From an uncultured Azospirillum sp. (GTDB taxonomy: Bacteria > Pseudomonadota > Alphaproteobacteria > Azospirillales > Azospirillaceae): a DNA stretch of 56,705 nt. Below, piece after piece: positions 16,235 to 23,476 of the stretch. Under the pieces are notes generated by a model that was given only the letters and a program-made list of their open reading frames with translations, did not search any database and was not told where the DNA came from. The stretch is from NCBI RefSeq assembly GCF_946480385.1, contig NZ_CAMLJP010000027.1, forward strand, positions 1 to 56,705, written 5' to 3'. Position 1 is the first letter of the stretch. Every line of letters starts with the position of its first letter. A program made the position numbers and the translations under genes.

Positions 16235-18097
16235 TTAGAACAGGCGCAGGATCGACTGCTGCGACTGGTTGGCCAGCGAGAGGGCGATGGTGCCCAGCTG
16301 CTGCCGGGTCTGCAGCATCAGCAGGCTGGCGCCTTCCTCGTTCTGGTCGGCCAGCGTCAGCTTGCTGGCGCCTTCCGTCAGCACGTCGCTGAACTCCTTG
16401 GTGAAGTTCTCGCGGGTCGTGATGATGTTCAGGTTGGTCGACAGCGACTGCGACGCAGAGCGGATCGTCGCCTTGGCGTTGTCGAGACCCGAGACCGCCT
16501 TGTCGATGTCGGCGCGGTCCGTCCAGTCGTTCTGCGCTTCGTCGAGCTTCAGACCCTGACCGCTCGTGGTCAGGTTCACCGCGCCCACCGTGATCGAGTT
16601 GGTGTTCGTCTCGTTGAGCTGGACGGTGATGTCGTTCTTGGAGTTGGCGTCGGAGATCTGCTTGGTGACGATGTTGGCCGAGCAGTTCGACGAAGCGGCC
16701 TGCTTGATGGTCTTGGCGTCGACGTTCAGATGGACCGTGCCGCTGTCGAAGGCGAAGGCCTGGTCGCCCGCCGCCAGCTTGCCGTCGCCCTGATCGCTCG
16801 TGCCGTCGCGGGTGACCTGGGCGCCGTTGGAGTTGGTGACCTGGATTTGCAGGTCGACCTTCTTCTCGATGGTCGAGATGCCGTTGCCCTGGTTGTTCGC
16901 CGCTTCCAGCAGGCGGCGGTCGACCGTGAAGGACACGATGGTGCCCGACGCGAAGCTCTCCGAGATCTTCTTGGTCAGCGCGTTGGTCGTGCTGGAGGTC
17001 AGGGAGAAGTCACGCACCACGCCACTCGTGGTGTTGCCGGTCAGGGTGATGGTGCCGCTGCTGCCGATGGAGGCGGTGGCGACATCCTTGCCAGCCAGAC
17101 GGCCGGTGCCCGCGATGGCGCCGCTGATCGAGGCCTGCAGCTGGGTCGCGACGTTGACGGCGGCGTTCTGGCCGACGGCCACGTCGCCGCTGGTGGCGGT
17201 GTAGCTGAAGGTCTGGCCTTCCACCGTGATCGAGAAGATGTCCCCTTCCTCGATGGTGCCGCTGACGTTCACCGTGGAAATCTGAGCCTTCGTCGAGGTC
17301 GCTGCCTGCGTCAGATTGGTGGAGGTCGTCTGGGTGTTGTCGAAGTAGGAGGTCGTCCGGCTTTCGCTGCCGTCCGACACGATGAAGTCGCGGGTGCGGC
17401 CGTTGGCGCCGCGCACCTCGATCTGGACGTTGGAGAAGCTGCCCGAGGTGCTGGAGATGGTGCCCGACAGCTTCAGGCCGGTGAGGCCGTGCGCATTCTC
17501 GGCCGCGTTGATGTCGGAGGTCTTGCCTTCGATCGAGCCGTCGCCCTTGATGCGGATCGAATAGGTGTCCGGCGCCTGCACGTTGGTGACGCGGGCGTTG
17601 TCGATGCCGACGATGGTGTTGACGGCGGCGCGGGACGAGCTGGTGCTGTCCATGCTGAGGCCGTTGCCGGCGATCAGGTTCTTACCGCCGTAACCGCTGT
17701 CGGCGGCCAGCTTGTCGATCTGTCCGCGCAGCGTGTTGAACTGCGAGGCCAGCGACTTGCGGGTGGCGATGGAGGCGGCGTCGTTGCCCAGGGCCGCATA
17801 GGCGGCGGTGGTCAGGCCCTTGGCCTGGTCGACCATGGAGTCGATGGCGGTCAGGCCCTTGTCGGCGGCCTGGATGGTGCTGATCGACTGACCCATCGCG
17901 TCCTTCAGCGACGTCAGGTCGCCGGCGCGCTGGTTCAGACCCTTGGCCGAGAAGAAGGCGGTCGGGCCGTCGAGGGCGGTGTTGACCTTGTTGCCCGTCG
18001 ACAGGATGTTCTGCTTCTTGTTGATCTGTTCCTGCGTGCTTTGCAGCTGCAGCAGGTTGGTCCGCATGGACGAAGAGAGGGTAACGTTGCCAGCCAT
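16235..18097 (-). CDS. fliC: Flagellin
   Basis: A 620-aa flagellin. The N-terminal D0/D1 helix is MAGNVTLSSSMRTNLLQLQS with the later ALDGPTAFFSAKGLNQRAGD; the C-terminal helix ends NQSQQSILRLF. The central D2/D3 part is long and Ser/Thr-rich with repeated beta-strand motifs, giving many potential O-glycosylation sites, in line with the surrounding modification genes. A GTG at 18106 is in frame, but it abuts the GGAG Shine-Dalgarno, whereas ATG at 18097 is eight bases from it, so 18097 is the start. The size fits the long glycosylated polar flagellins of Azospirillum. Residue ~472 is a cysteine (SSNCSAN), rare in flagellins. Control: sigma54 site at 18192-18206, four upstream boxes at 18262-18334, and FlbT encoded downstream. 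Confidence 0.95.
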   Translation of the reverse strand: MAGNVTLSSSMRTNLLQLQSTQEQINKKQNILSTGNKVNTALDGPTAFFSAKGLNQRAGDLTSLKDAMGQSISTIQAADKGLTAIDSMVDQAKGLTTAAYAALGNDAASIATRKSLASQFNTLRGQIDKLAADSGYGGKNLIAGNGLSMDSTSSSRAAVNTIVGIDNARVTNVQAPDTYSIRIKGDGSIEGKTSDINAAENAHGLTGLKLSGTISSTSGSFSNVQIEVRGANGRTRDFIVSDGSESRTTSYFDNTQTTSTNLTQAATSTKAQISTVNVSGTIEEGDIFSITVEGQTFSYTATSGDVAVGQNAAVNVATQLQASISGAIAGTGRLAGKDVATASIGSSGTITLTGNTTSGVVRDFSLTSSTTNALTKKISESFASGTIVSFTVDRRLLEAANNQGNGISTIEKKVDLQIQVTNSNGAQVTRDGTSDQGDGKLAAGDQAFAFDSGTVHLNVDAKTIKQAASSNCSANIVTKQISDANSKNDITVQLNETNTNSITVGAVNLTTSGQGLKLDEAQNDWTDRADIDKAVSGLDNAKATIRSASQSLSTNLNIITTRENFTKEFSDVLTEGASKLTLADQNEEGASLLMLQTRQQLGTIALSLANQSQQSILRLF

Positions 18098-18105
18098 GAT
18101 AGCCA

Positions 18106-18116
18106 CTCCTTTGGAG
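18106..18116 (-). promoter_or_regulatory. Flagellin ribosome-binding site inside a small palindrome
   Basis: On the mRNA strand CTCC-AAA-GGAG contains the Shine-Dalgarno GGAG and its own complement, so the site can fold back on itself. It sets the start at 18097 (eight-base spacing). FlbT is known to act on flagellin leaders, and this could be part of such a switch. Confidence 0.5.
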
Positions 18117-18191
18117 GATCAATGTCCGGACGCGCACCGCTTTCGGAACGCTTGGCCCGGAAGGGGACTAATTCCCCCGCCAGAGGGGTAG

Positions 18192-18206
18192 GCAAGAAGC
18201 GGGCCA
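18192..18206 (-). promoter_or_regulatory. Sigma54 (RpoN) promoter of flagellin gene
   Basis: On the minus strand TGGCCCGCTTCTTGC matches TGGCACG-N4-TTGC with GG (18204-18205) and GC (18192-18193) exactly ten bases apart. Transcription would begin near 18181 and leave a leader of about 84 bases before the ATG at 18097. Confidence 0.75.
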
Positions 18207-18261
18207 GTTCAAATTTGCCGAGTTTCCTTGGTAATCCGTGCCGGCGGGCAGGAATGCACCC

Positions 18262-18334
18262 GGCAAATTTTGCCCACCTGCCGGCAAATTCTGCCGGTCA
18301 GGGGGCAGGGCTTGCCGGGGCGGCAGATTCTGCC
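18262..18334 (-). promoter_or_regulatory. Array of four GGCA-N5-TGCC palindromes, probable enhancer for sigma54 activator
   Basis: Boxes start at 18262 (GGCA-AATTT-TGCC), 18283 (GGCA-AATTC-TGCC), 18304 (GGCA-GGGCT-TGCC) and 18322 (GGCA-GATTC-TGCC). Spacing is 21, 21 and 18 bp, about two helical turns. Centres lie roughly 87 to 147 bases before the predicted flagellin start of transcription. The sequence resembles the ftr sites bound by the NtrC-like activator FlbD in Caulobacter. The last two boxes lie inside the KASIII coding end. Confidence 0.65.
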
Positions 18335-19356
18335 GGGTATTTCCTGCCGGGCAGGACAACCGTTTCGCATGCCGTCAGCGGTCCGACGGCGAGCGCCGCG
18401 CTGCCCCAGGACCAGCCGACGCCGAAGCCAGACAGCAGCAGCCGGCGGCAGCCCGAGGCCAGCGGTTCCGCCAGCGAACCGGCCAATGCCAGCGGGATGG
18501 AGGCGGAGCTGGTGTTGCCGACCTCCCGCAGGGCGACGACGGTGCGATCGGCGGAAACCCCAACCTTCTGGCCGAGATGCCGGATCATCTGGGCATTGGC
18601 CTGATGCAGGACGAGATGGTCGACCATGTCGGCGGTCCAGCCGGCACAGTCCAGCACAGCGCGGACGCTGCCCGGCACCTCGCGCAGGGTGAAGGCGAAG
18701 ACCTGTGTCCCGTCCATGAACAGCCGCGGCGGCCGGTCGGGATGGCGCATCGCGCCGCCGTCCGCCGCCAAATAGGGCGCTCCGGCGCCATCGCTGCCCA
18801 GGTCAAAGGCCATGGGCGAGGCCGTGTCGTCAAGTTCAAGGGCGATCGCGGCGGCGCCGTCGCCGAACAGCGGCGCCACGGCACGATCCTCCGGATCGAC
18901 CAGCCGCGAGGTGGTGTCGCCGACCAGCAGAAGCGCCCGCCGGCCGGCCGTCTTCAGCAATCCCGAAGACGCCCACAGCCCATAGACGAAGCCGGAGCAG
19001 CCGTGGGTGATGTCGAGCACCGCCGCCCCTTTGCGCAGCCCGAGCCGCCGGTGCAGAAGCGAGGCGGTGCCCGGCAGCGTCTGGTCGTGGGTCTGGGTCA
19101 CCAGGACCAGCAGGTCGACGCTTTCCGGCTCCCATCCCAGCCCGTCGAGCAGACGGCGGGCGGCGGCATCCGCAAGGTCGCTGGTGCATTGGCCGGGGGC
19201 GACGATCCGCCGCTCCTCGATCCCGGTGGCGGCGGCGATCTTGCGGGCCGCATCCTCGCCGAAGCGGCGGGCGAGATCCCCGACGGTCTCACGTGCTTCC
19301 GGCACGCAGCCGACGACGCCGCGCACGCCCACCCCGTCGATCCGGCTGGCGACCAT
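18298..19356 (-). CDS. 3-oxoacyl-ACP synthase III-like enzyme (KASIII/FabH family)
   Basis: A 352-aa ketosynthase III with the full triad: Cys120 in DITHGCSGF, His251 in LHQANAQM and Asn281 in VGNTSSASIP. KASIII enzymes condense an acyl-CoA or acyl-ACP starter with malonyl-ACP. ATG at 19356 has GGGGAGG just upstream. It is the last gene of the overlapping operon, 41 bases after the FabG-like gene. With the neighbouring reductase, ACPs and ligase it would make a short 3-oxo then 3-hydroxy acyl chain. KASIII genes are known in Pseudomonas flagellin glycosylation islands, so an acyl group on a flagellin sugar is a likely product. The final ~20 codons (Pro/Ala-rich) overlap the palindrome array and are probably not conserved. 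Confidence 0.9.
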   Translation of the reverse strand: MVASRIDGVGVRGVVGCVPEARETVGDLARRFGEDAARKIAAATGIEERRIVAPGQCTSDLADAAARRLLDGLGWEPESVDLLVLVTQTHDQTLPGTASLLHRRLGLRKGAAVLDITHGCSGFVYGLWASSGLLKTAGRRALLLVGDTTSRLVDPEDRAVAPLFGDGAAAIALELDDTASPMAFDLGSDGAGAPYLAADGGAMRHPDRPPRLFMDGTQVFAFTLREVPGSVRAVLDCAGWTADMVDHLVLHQANAQMIRHLGQKVGVSADRTVVALREVGNTSSASIPLALAGSLAEPLASGCRRLLLSGFGVGWSWGSAALAVGPLTACETVVLPGRKYPAESAAPASPAP

Positions 19357-19397
19357 CTCTGCCTCCCCCTATTTCCTTACGGCTTTCCTTGTGGGCC

Positions 19398-20153
19398 TCA
19401 GCAGGTGATGCCGCCATCCACCGTAAGGGTCTGTCCCGTGATGAAGCCACCGCCGTCGCCGAGCAGGAAACGGACCAGTGGGACCACGTCCGCCGCGGTG
19501 CCGAGACGCCCCAGCGGCGTACGGCGGACGATCTGGTCGCGCTGCCCGTCCGACAGGGTGCCCGACATTTCGGTGTCGAGATAGCCCGGCGCCACAGAGT
19601 TGACGGTGATCGCCCGCCGTCCGACCTCGCGCGCCAGTGCCCGCGTCAGCCCGTCCATCCCGGCCTTCGACGCCGAATAGGCGGCGAGCCCGACATAGCC
19701 GCGCTGACCGATGATGGAAGAGATGTTGACGATCCGCCCTCCCTGGGCGCCCGCCCCGCGGGCCACCAGCTTGGCCCGCAGAAAAGCGCGGGCAGCCTGA
19801 AGCGCGCCGGTCAGGTTGGTCTGGATCACCGCCTCCGCATCCACCTCCGGGAAGGTCGCCAGCACGCCCTCGCGGGCGATCCCGGCATTGTTGACCAGAC
19901 CCCACAGCGGCGAATCGCCGCCCCAGCCGACGGCGGCATCGAAGAAGGCCCGCACCTCGTCGCCGTCGCCGATACGGCAGGGATGCCAGAACAGGTTGGG
20001 ACCGGCCAGCCGTTCCAGCGCTTCGGAGGAAGAGCGGCTACAGGTGGAGACCCGATAGCCGTCGGCCAGCAGCGCCTCCACCAGCGCAAGGCCGAGGCCA
20101 CGACTGCCGCCGGTGACGATGACGTGGCGCTTCGGCTCGGCTGACGCGGTCAT
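19398..20153 (-). CDS. FabG-like 3-oxoacyl-ACP reductase (SDR family)
   Basis: A 251-aa classical short-chain dehydrogenase. NAD(P)-binding TGGSRGLG at residues 14-21, NNAG at 88-91, catalytic Ser145/146, Tyr159 and Lys163 (YSASK), and the PG motif after the active site. The C-terminus ITGQTLTVDGGITC is typical of FabG. It would reduce the beta-keto group made by the KASIII next door to a 3-hydroxyacyl-ACP. Its ATG overlaps the stop of the acyl ligase gene by four bases (20150-20153), so the two are co-translated. Confidence 0.9.
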   Translation of the reverse strand: MTASAEPKRHVIVTGGSRGLGLALVEALLADGYRVSTCSRSSSEALERLAGPNLFWHPCRIGDGDEVRAFFDAAVGWGGDSPLWGLVNNAGIAREGVLATFPEVDAEAVIQTNLTGALQAARAFLRAKLVARGAGAQGGRIVNISSIIGQRGYVGLAAYSASKAGMDGLTRALAREVGRRAITVNSVAPGYLDTEMSGTLSDGQRDQIVRRTPLGRLGTAADVVPLVRFLLGDGGGFITGQTLTVDGGITC

Positions 20154-21328
20154 TGGGATCCCTTTCGGCTCTTTTTGCCCGCGGCGCTCAGCGGGATATG
20201 GTCGGCGAAGGTCAGGGCGCGCGGGCGGGCGGCGGGCGGCAGATCGGCGGTGGCGGCGCGCAGGGCAACGCGAAGGGCGGCGTCATCGGCGCCTGGGACC
20301 GGAACGATGGTGGCGGTCAGCAGATGGCCGGTGATCGGGCTCGGCACCGCGACGACCGCGGCATCCGCCACCCCGTCGACCGCCAGCAGGCGCCGCTCCA
20401 CAGTCTCCGGCGAGACCTTCACCCCGCCGACATTGACCAGCCCGTCGAGCCGGCCGGCGAACAGCACCCGGTCGTCCTGGCATTCCACGAGGTCGCCGGT
20501 GGAAAGCCAGCCGTCGGCATCGACAGCCCCCGGCGCCGCGCGCGGGCTGCGCACCTCCAGCACCCCATCGGCGATGCGCAGAGCCAGCCCGTCCGGTGCC
20601 GCATCAAGCCAAGCCGCCGGAAAGCCGGCCCGTCCATCGGCGACGGCAAACAGCGCCCCCGCTTCGGTCGAGGCGTAGATGTGGCGAAGCCGGGCTTTGG
20701 GAAACCGCTCCGCGAGGCGGTCGAGAAGCGGCTGGTCGGCGGTCTCGCCGCCCAGCGTCACCGCGGCCAGCGGCAAATCCGCGTCACCCAGCGCCATCAG
20801 GAAGGCGCGCCAGAAGCTGGGGGTGCCGCTGACATGGGTGACGGCATGGCGCCGTGCCGCCTGCGCCAGTGCGGCAATTGTTCCTGCACCCGAACCGGGC
20901 ACGGCAACCAGCAACGCTCCGGCCGCGGCGGCGGTCAGCATCACCTGCAGGCCGGCGAAGGCGCCCGGATCATAGGTCAGCAACCAGCGCGCGCCCTCCT
21001 CCGCCACGCCGCGCAGACGGCCGCGCAGACGGGCGAAATCATGGCGCAGGCGCTTGGGCGTGCCGGTGGTGCCGGAGCTTTCCAGCGTGACGGAGAAGCC
21101 CTGCCCGGGCTGCCAGCCATCCCGATCCACGGCGCCACGGGCCAGCAGAAGCCCCTGCCCCGCCGCCTCTGCGGCGGCCAGGGCCGCCAGCACGCGCGAC
21201 GGCCGATCGGCCGGCACGACGCCCCCGGCCGGCACCGGAAGCGCGGCGATCTCCGCCCAGCCGAAGACATCCTCGCCTTCGATCAGGCGAAAGGCGGGAT
21301 GGATCCAGTCGGGGCGGCGGCCCGTCAT
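20150..21328 (-). CDS. Short AMP-forming acyl-CoA/ACP ligase
   Basis: A 392-aa ANL-superfamily enzyme. The P-loop SSGTTGTPKRLRHDF is at about residues 84-98, IYASTEAG at the A5 region, DGWLSTGDL at A7, VNVGGVKVSPETVE at A8 and a C-terminal lysine region SAAGKKSRK. Only about 80 residues precede the P-loop, much fewer than in ordinary acyl-CoA ligases, so the N-terminal subdomain is reduced. It would adenylate a carboxylic acid and load it on the partner ACP encoded directly upstream. It overlaps the ACP by four bases and the FabG-like gene by four bases. The substrate cannot be read from the sequence. Confidence 0.85.
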   Translation of the reverse strand: MTGRRPDWIHPAFRLIEGEDVFGWAEIAALPVPAGGVVPADRPSRVLAALAAAEAAGQGLLLARGAVDRDGWQPGQGFSVTLESSGTTGTPKRLRHDFARLRGRLRGVAEEGARWLLTYDPGAFAGLQVMLTAAAAGALLVAVPGSGAGTIAALAQAARRHAVTHVSGTPSFWRAFLMALGDADLPLAAVTLGGETADQPLLDRLAERFPKARLRHIYASTEAGALFAVADGRAGFPAAWLDAAPDGLALRIADGVLEVRSPRAAPGAVDADGWLSTGDLVECQDDRVLFAGRLDGLVNVGGVKVSPETVERRLLAVDGVADAAVVAVPSPITGHLLTATIVPVPGADDAALRVALRAATADLPPAARPRALTFADHIPLSAAGKKSRKGSQ

Positions 21329-21573
21329 GCGGGAACGGTGTAGAGCGCCGCCAGTTCGCCGACGGTGGTGAACTGCCGGAAGCCCTCGCGGAACGGATCC
21401 TGGCCGGTGCGCTGTTCCAGCACCACCAGAAGCGTGGCGAGGTCGAGGGAGTCGATCGGCAGATCCCCGTCAAGAAAACGGCTGTCCGCCGTCAGGGGCG
21501 GCAGCACTTCCCCCTTATCGGCGGCGATGCGGCCGAGTTCCTCGGCGATCAGGGCGAAAATGCTGTCGGTCAT
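21325..21573 (-). CDS. Acyl carrier protein (first of two in the operon)
   Basis: An 82-aa ACP, MTDSIFALIAEELGRIAADK. The phosphopantetheine site is Ser42 in LPIDSLDLATLLV, close to the canonical D-S-L. It is acidic with the expected helix pattern. It overlaps the hydrolase gene (4 bases, ATGA) and the ligase gene (4 bases), so the three are made in step. It is likely the carrier loaded by the ligase. Confidence 0.9.
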   Translation of the reverse strand: MTDSIFALIAEELGRIAADKGEVLPPLTADSRFLDGDLPIDSLDLATLLVVLEQRTGQDPFREGFRQFTTVGELAALYTVPA

Positions 21574-22460
21574 GGTCTGGTCGGCTCAGAAGAGGGGTGC
21601 CCGGATCGGCCGTCGTCGCAGCCGTCCAGGAAGGTCCGGATGGCGGCGGTCACCGGGCTGGCGGTCTCGATGTGCGGCAGATGGCCGGCATTGTCGAAGA
21701 CCCGGAACGGGGCATCCGGCGGCAACCGGTCGGCGGGCGGCAGCGGAATGATGCGGTCCTCGCGGCCCCACAGAACCTGGACCGGCATCGGATAGGCGCT
21801 CCAGTCCACCGGCGGCCCACCGCCATCAGCATGGGCGGCGAAGGACTCCTCGATGATGCGTTCCAGCGCGGCGCGGCGAACCGGGTCGGCGCCCTGGGCG
21901 TGCAGCACCTCGCCGAAGCGGGGGATCAGCGGCGACGGACCGGCGAACAGCCGTTCGGCGCAGGCCCGCCCCTCCGCCACGTCGGCCGGCGCGATGGCCC
22001 GGCGTAGGAAATCGAGATCGAAGGGAGTGCCGAGCCCGGCGCTCGACAGCAGGGTCAGACTCGCCACCCGGTCGGGCACCAGCCCGGCCAGTTCGCGCGC
22101 GACATAGCCGCCCATCGAATGGCCGACCAGATGCACACGCGGCAGTTCCAGCCCGTCGAGGAACTCGACCAGCCAGGGCGCGAAGTCGGCGACCCGGCCG
22201 CTGCCGACATCCGGCGTCGATCCGCCATGTCCCGGCAGATCGACGGCGATGGCGCGCCGCCGGGCCGACAGGGCCGACAGGTTGAACTGCCAGGTCAGGC
22301 GGTCGCCGGCGAAGCCATGCAGAAGCAGGACGGGCACGCCGCCGCTGCCGACCGACAGGTAGGCGGCAGGGCCGCCGGCGACGGTGGCGACACCGGCGCG
22401 CAGGCGGCCGCCTTCGGAGACAGGCCGGGCGGAAACAGGTCGAGAAACGGGCACCGGCAC
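21570..22460 (-). CDS. Alpha/beta hydrolase
   Basis: A 296-aa alpha/beta hydrolase fold protein with HGF (48-50, oxyanion loop), nucleophile Ser115 in VGHSMGG, Asp235 in WGREDRI and His260 in NAGHLPH. GTG start at 22460, three bases after the upstream ACP stop. No signal peptide is seen, so it is cytoplasmic. Between two ACP genes it may be a thioesterase or acyltransferase that releases or hands over the acyl chain; this is inferred from position. The family also includes esterases and C-C hydrolases. Confidence 0.85.
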   Translation of the reverse strand: MPVPVSRPVSARPVSEGGRLRAGVATVAGGPAAYLSVGSGGVPVLLLHGFAGDRLTWQFNLSALSARRRAIAVDLPGHGGSTPDVGSGRVADFAPWLVEFLDGLELPRVHLVGHSMGGYVARELAGLVPDRVASLTLLSSAGLGTPFDLDFLRRAIAPADVAEGRACAERLFAGPSPLIPRFGEVLHAQGADPVRRAALERIIEESFAAHADGGGPPVDWSAYPMPVQVLWGREDRIIPLPPADRLPPDAPFRVFDNAGHLPHIETASPVTAAIRTFLDGCDDGRSGHPSSEPTRP

Positions 22461-22463
22461 CGC

Positions 22464-22697
22464 TCAGGCCGCGACCGGGGCACCCGCCAAAGCCAGCAGG
22501 TCGGCGACCGTCTTCGCCTTCGCCAGCTTCTCGCCTTCGACGACCACGCCGGTCTTCTCGTCCACCAGCGCGATGAAGCTGATGACCGCCAACGAGTCCC
22601 AGGCCTCCAGCGATTCCAAGGTCTCGTCGCCGGTCAGCGTACCGGGATCCAGTTCGAGCATCTCGTCAAGAGCGAGAAGGAATTCCTTGCGATCCAT
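22464..22697 (-). CDS. Acyl carrier protein (second of two in the operon)
   Basis: A 77-aa ACP, MDRKEFLLALDEMLELDPGT, with the phosphopantetheine Ser35 in LEAWDSLAVISF. ATG at 22697 is preceded by AAGGAG on the minus strand; longer in-frame upstream sequence lacks ACP homology and overlaps the cytidylyltransferase. The E-x-W-D-S-L site is typical of stand-alone ACPs in polysaccharide and modification loci rather than fatty-acid AcpP. Lies 32 bases after the cytidylyltransferase. Confidence 0.88.
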   Translation of the reverse strand: MDRKEFLLALDEMLELDPGTLTGDETLESLEAWDSLAVISFIALVDEKTGVVVEGEKLAKAKTVADLLALAGAPVAA

Positions 22698-22729
22698 AAG
22701 CTTTTCTCCTTGGTCGAACCGGGACCGGA

Positions 22730-23476
22730 TCAGTGCAGCGTCTTTTGCCGGACCGAGCGGTTGATGTCCACCCAATCGGGGTGGTCGCGAAGAGTTTTGC
22801 AACAATCCTGCCAGCCGAAGCCGGGATTGGACGGCACCAACGCCTCCAGCAGGCGGCGAACCAGTTCGTAGTCGGCGGGCTCGTCCACGCACCAGCGTTG
22901 ATCCGGAGGCTCCACCGGCGCGTCGGGAACCAGCGCGGTCCCCAGCCGGAAGCGGTCGGGGCGGCGGTAGAGGTAGGGGGTGACATGCTCCCGTTCCGCC
23001 GGGTCGGTGGCGTTGGCCGCCGCCTCGTCCAGCAGGCGGCGCGGGAAGATTTCGGCATCCAGGCCGCGCGGGTAGCGGGTGCTGTCGATCGACAGGTAAT
23101 CCAGCGGCTGGCCGTCCCGGAAGGCGGCAATCAGGCGGCCGACCAGCGCCGGGTCGATCAGCGGACAGTCGGCGGTGACGCGCACCACCAGATCGGCCCC
23201 GGCAAGCGCCGCCGCACCGGCGAAGCGGCCCAGCACATCCTGCTCGTCGCCACGGAAGATGGTGACGCCAAGCCCCTGTGCGCACTCCACTACCGGGTCG
23301 TCGGTGGCGTTCACCGTCGTCGCCAGCACCACCGCATCCAGGCCGGGCGCACGGGACAGCCGCTCCAGATGGTGGGCCAGCAGCGGCCGGCCGGCGGCCG
23401 GCATAAGCACCTTGCCCGGCAGCCGGGTGGAGGTCATTCGGGCCTGCGAGATCGCAACGACGCGCGGTTTATCCAT
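22730..23476 (-). CDS. SpsF-like cytidylyltransferase (CMP-sugar activating)
   Basis: A 248-aa nucleotidyltransferase with the N-terminal signature ISQARMTSTRLPGKVLM and RVTADCPLIDPALV. This is the SpsF/NeuA-like family that activates sugars with CTP. Directly coupled to pseI (8-base overlap, 23469-23476), so it most likely makes the CMP-nonulosonic acid from the PseI product, taking the role of PseF. The C-terminal half (DDxDWVDINR-like region) is normal for SpsF. Confidence 0.85.
   Translation of the reverse strand: MDKPRVVAISQARMTSTRLPGKVLMPAAGRPLLAHHLERLSRAPGLDAVVLATTVNATDDPVVECAQGLGVTIFRGDEQDVLGRFAGAAALAGADLVVRVTADCPLIDPALVGRLIAAFRDGQPLDYLSIDSTRYPRGLDAEIFPRRLLDEAAANATDPAEREHVTPYLYRRPDRFRLGTALVPDAPVEPPDQRWCVDEPADYELVRRLLEALVPSNPGFGWQDCCKTLRDHPDWVDINRSVRQKTLH

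Noticed and set aside
18239..18350. The GGCA/TGCC repeats as a CRISPR array
   Set aside because: Units are short palindromes of 13 bp with 5-8 bp between them; there are no spacer-sized unique segments and no cas genes.
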